64,000 bases of DNA from Ruminococcaceae bacterium FB2012 (GTDB taxonomy: Bacteria > Bacillota > Clostridia > Oscillospirales > Ruminococcaceae), in contig FMXS01000010.1 in the NCBI GenBank assembly GCA_900104495.1, positions 87,040 to 151,039 of the forward strand. The letters run 5' to 3'. A program made the position numbers and the translations under genes. Below are positions 63,896 through 64,000 of the stretch, in pieces; position 1 is the stretch's first letter, and each line of letters opens with the position of its first letter. The notes under the pieces were generated by a model. The model made no database searches. It worked only from the letters and a program-made list of their open reading frames with translations, and was not told the DNA's origin.

Positions 63896-64000
63896 TTGAA
63901 ACCTGCTAAGAAAAATCAATAGGCAGAACAGCCAAATTTGAAAGGAATGCATTATTGAAAACGCTAATGAATTCATACTGCTGAAAGGGCATAGCAAAGC

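Noticed and set aside
1..64000. tRNA or rRNA genes
   Set aside because: I saw no cloverleaf-like or rRNA sequence by eye, including next to the two integrase genes; a tRNAscan run would be decisive.

Overview
The window reads as a Clostridia genome, most likely a Ruminococcus-like gut Oscillospiraceae (inference from protein family types and gene arrangement; no rRNA or other phylogenetic marker is present). It is almost entirely accessory DNA: an integrative conjugative element (ICE), a recombinase/regulator block, a large surface-protein operon, a restriction/integrase island and a patch of broken, shuffled gene pieces.

Region 1 (1-28.9 kb, nearly all minus strand) is the conjugation and cargo part of an ICE. 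Read in the direction of transcription it runs: a GTG-start small protein, two DUF6329-type paralogues, three ribbon-helix-helix units, a DUF4314 protein, a cytosine methyltransferase fused to accessory domains, a pentapeptide-like protein, an adenine methyltransferase, a BRO-type protein, a DUF3849/YodL/DUF3846 protein, a SpoVG-like protein, a transglutaminase-like lipoprotein, a 2.2k-residue NlpC/P60-Cna-B surface protein, a VirB2-like Maff2 protein, a lipoprotein, a TOPRIM protein, the VirD4 coupling protein, a winged helix protein, a TrbL/VirB6 channel protein, a PrgI-like protein and the start of VirB4. Two self-contained units interrupt it: an NYN-domain gene with its own promoter and terminator, and a plus-strand island at 24.1-25.1 kb. 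Many unrelated cargo proteins end in the same short acidic C-terminal tail, which is the most unusual signal in this half.

Region 2 (29-40.5 kb) holds an intact IS1595-type insertion with an 8-bp target duplication, two truncated copies of surface-protein genes, a large serine recombinase that is an internal chimera, a SHOCT-like small protein, a DinG-like helicase, a MazF-like toxin with a small coupled partner, a probable structured RNA, a sigma-70 region 4 protein, a LexA-like repressor with its own SOS-type box, and a WYL regulator.

Region 3 (40.5-54.2 kb) is a four-gene, 13.5-kb operon from one strong promoter. Three membrane-anchored secreted proteins (two carrying an AWF motif after the first membrane helix, recalling the TasA/camelysin layout) precede a roughly 3,455-residue secreted protein with about 22 GLUG-like GG-x-x-G motifs.

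Region 4 (54.4-61.1 kb) carries a small protein, a SLOG-family protein, an MmeI-like fused restriction-modification enzyme, a tyrosine integrase flanked by 21-bp inverted repeats, and a MobP3-like relaxase whose N-terminus is missing.

Region 5 (61.1-63.9 kb, plus strand) is a deleted relic of a second copy of the region 3 operon, joined to out-of-order pieces of a serine recombinase and the end of a phage tail-fibre gene. The window thus has one complete and three broken copies of parts of this surface system, which suggests repeated recombination at these loci.
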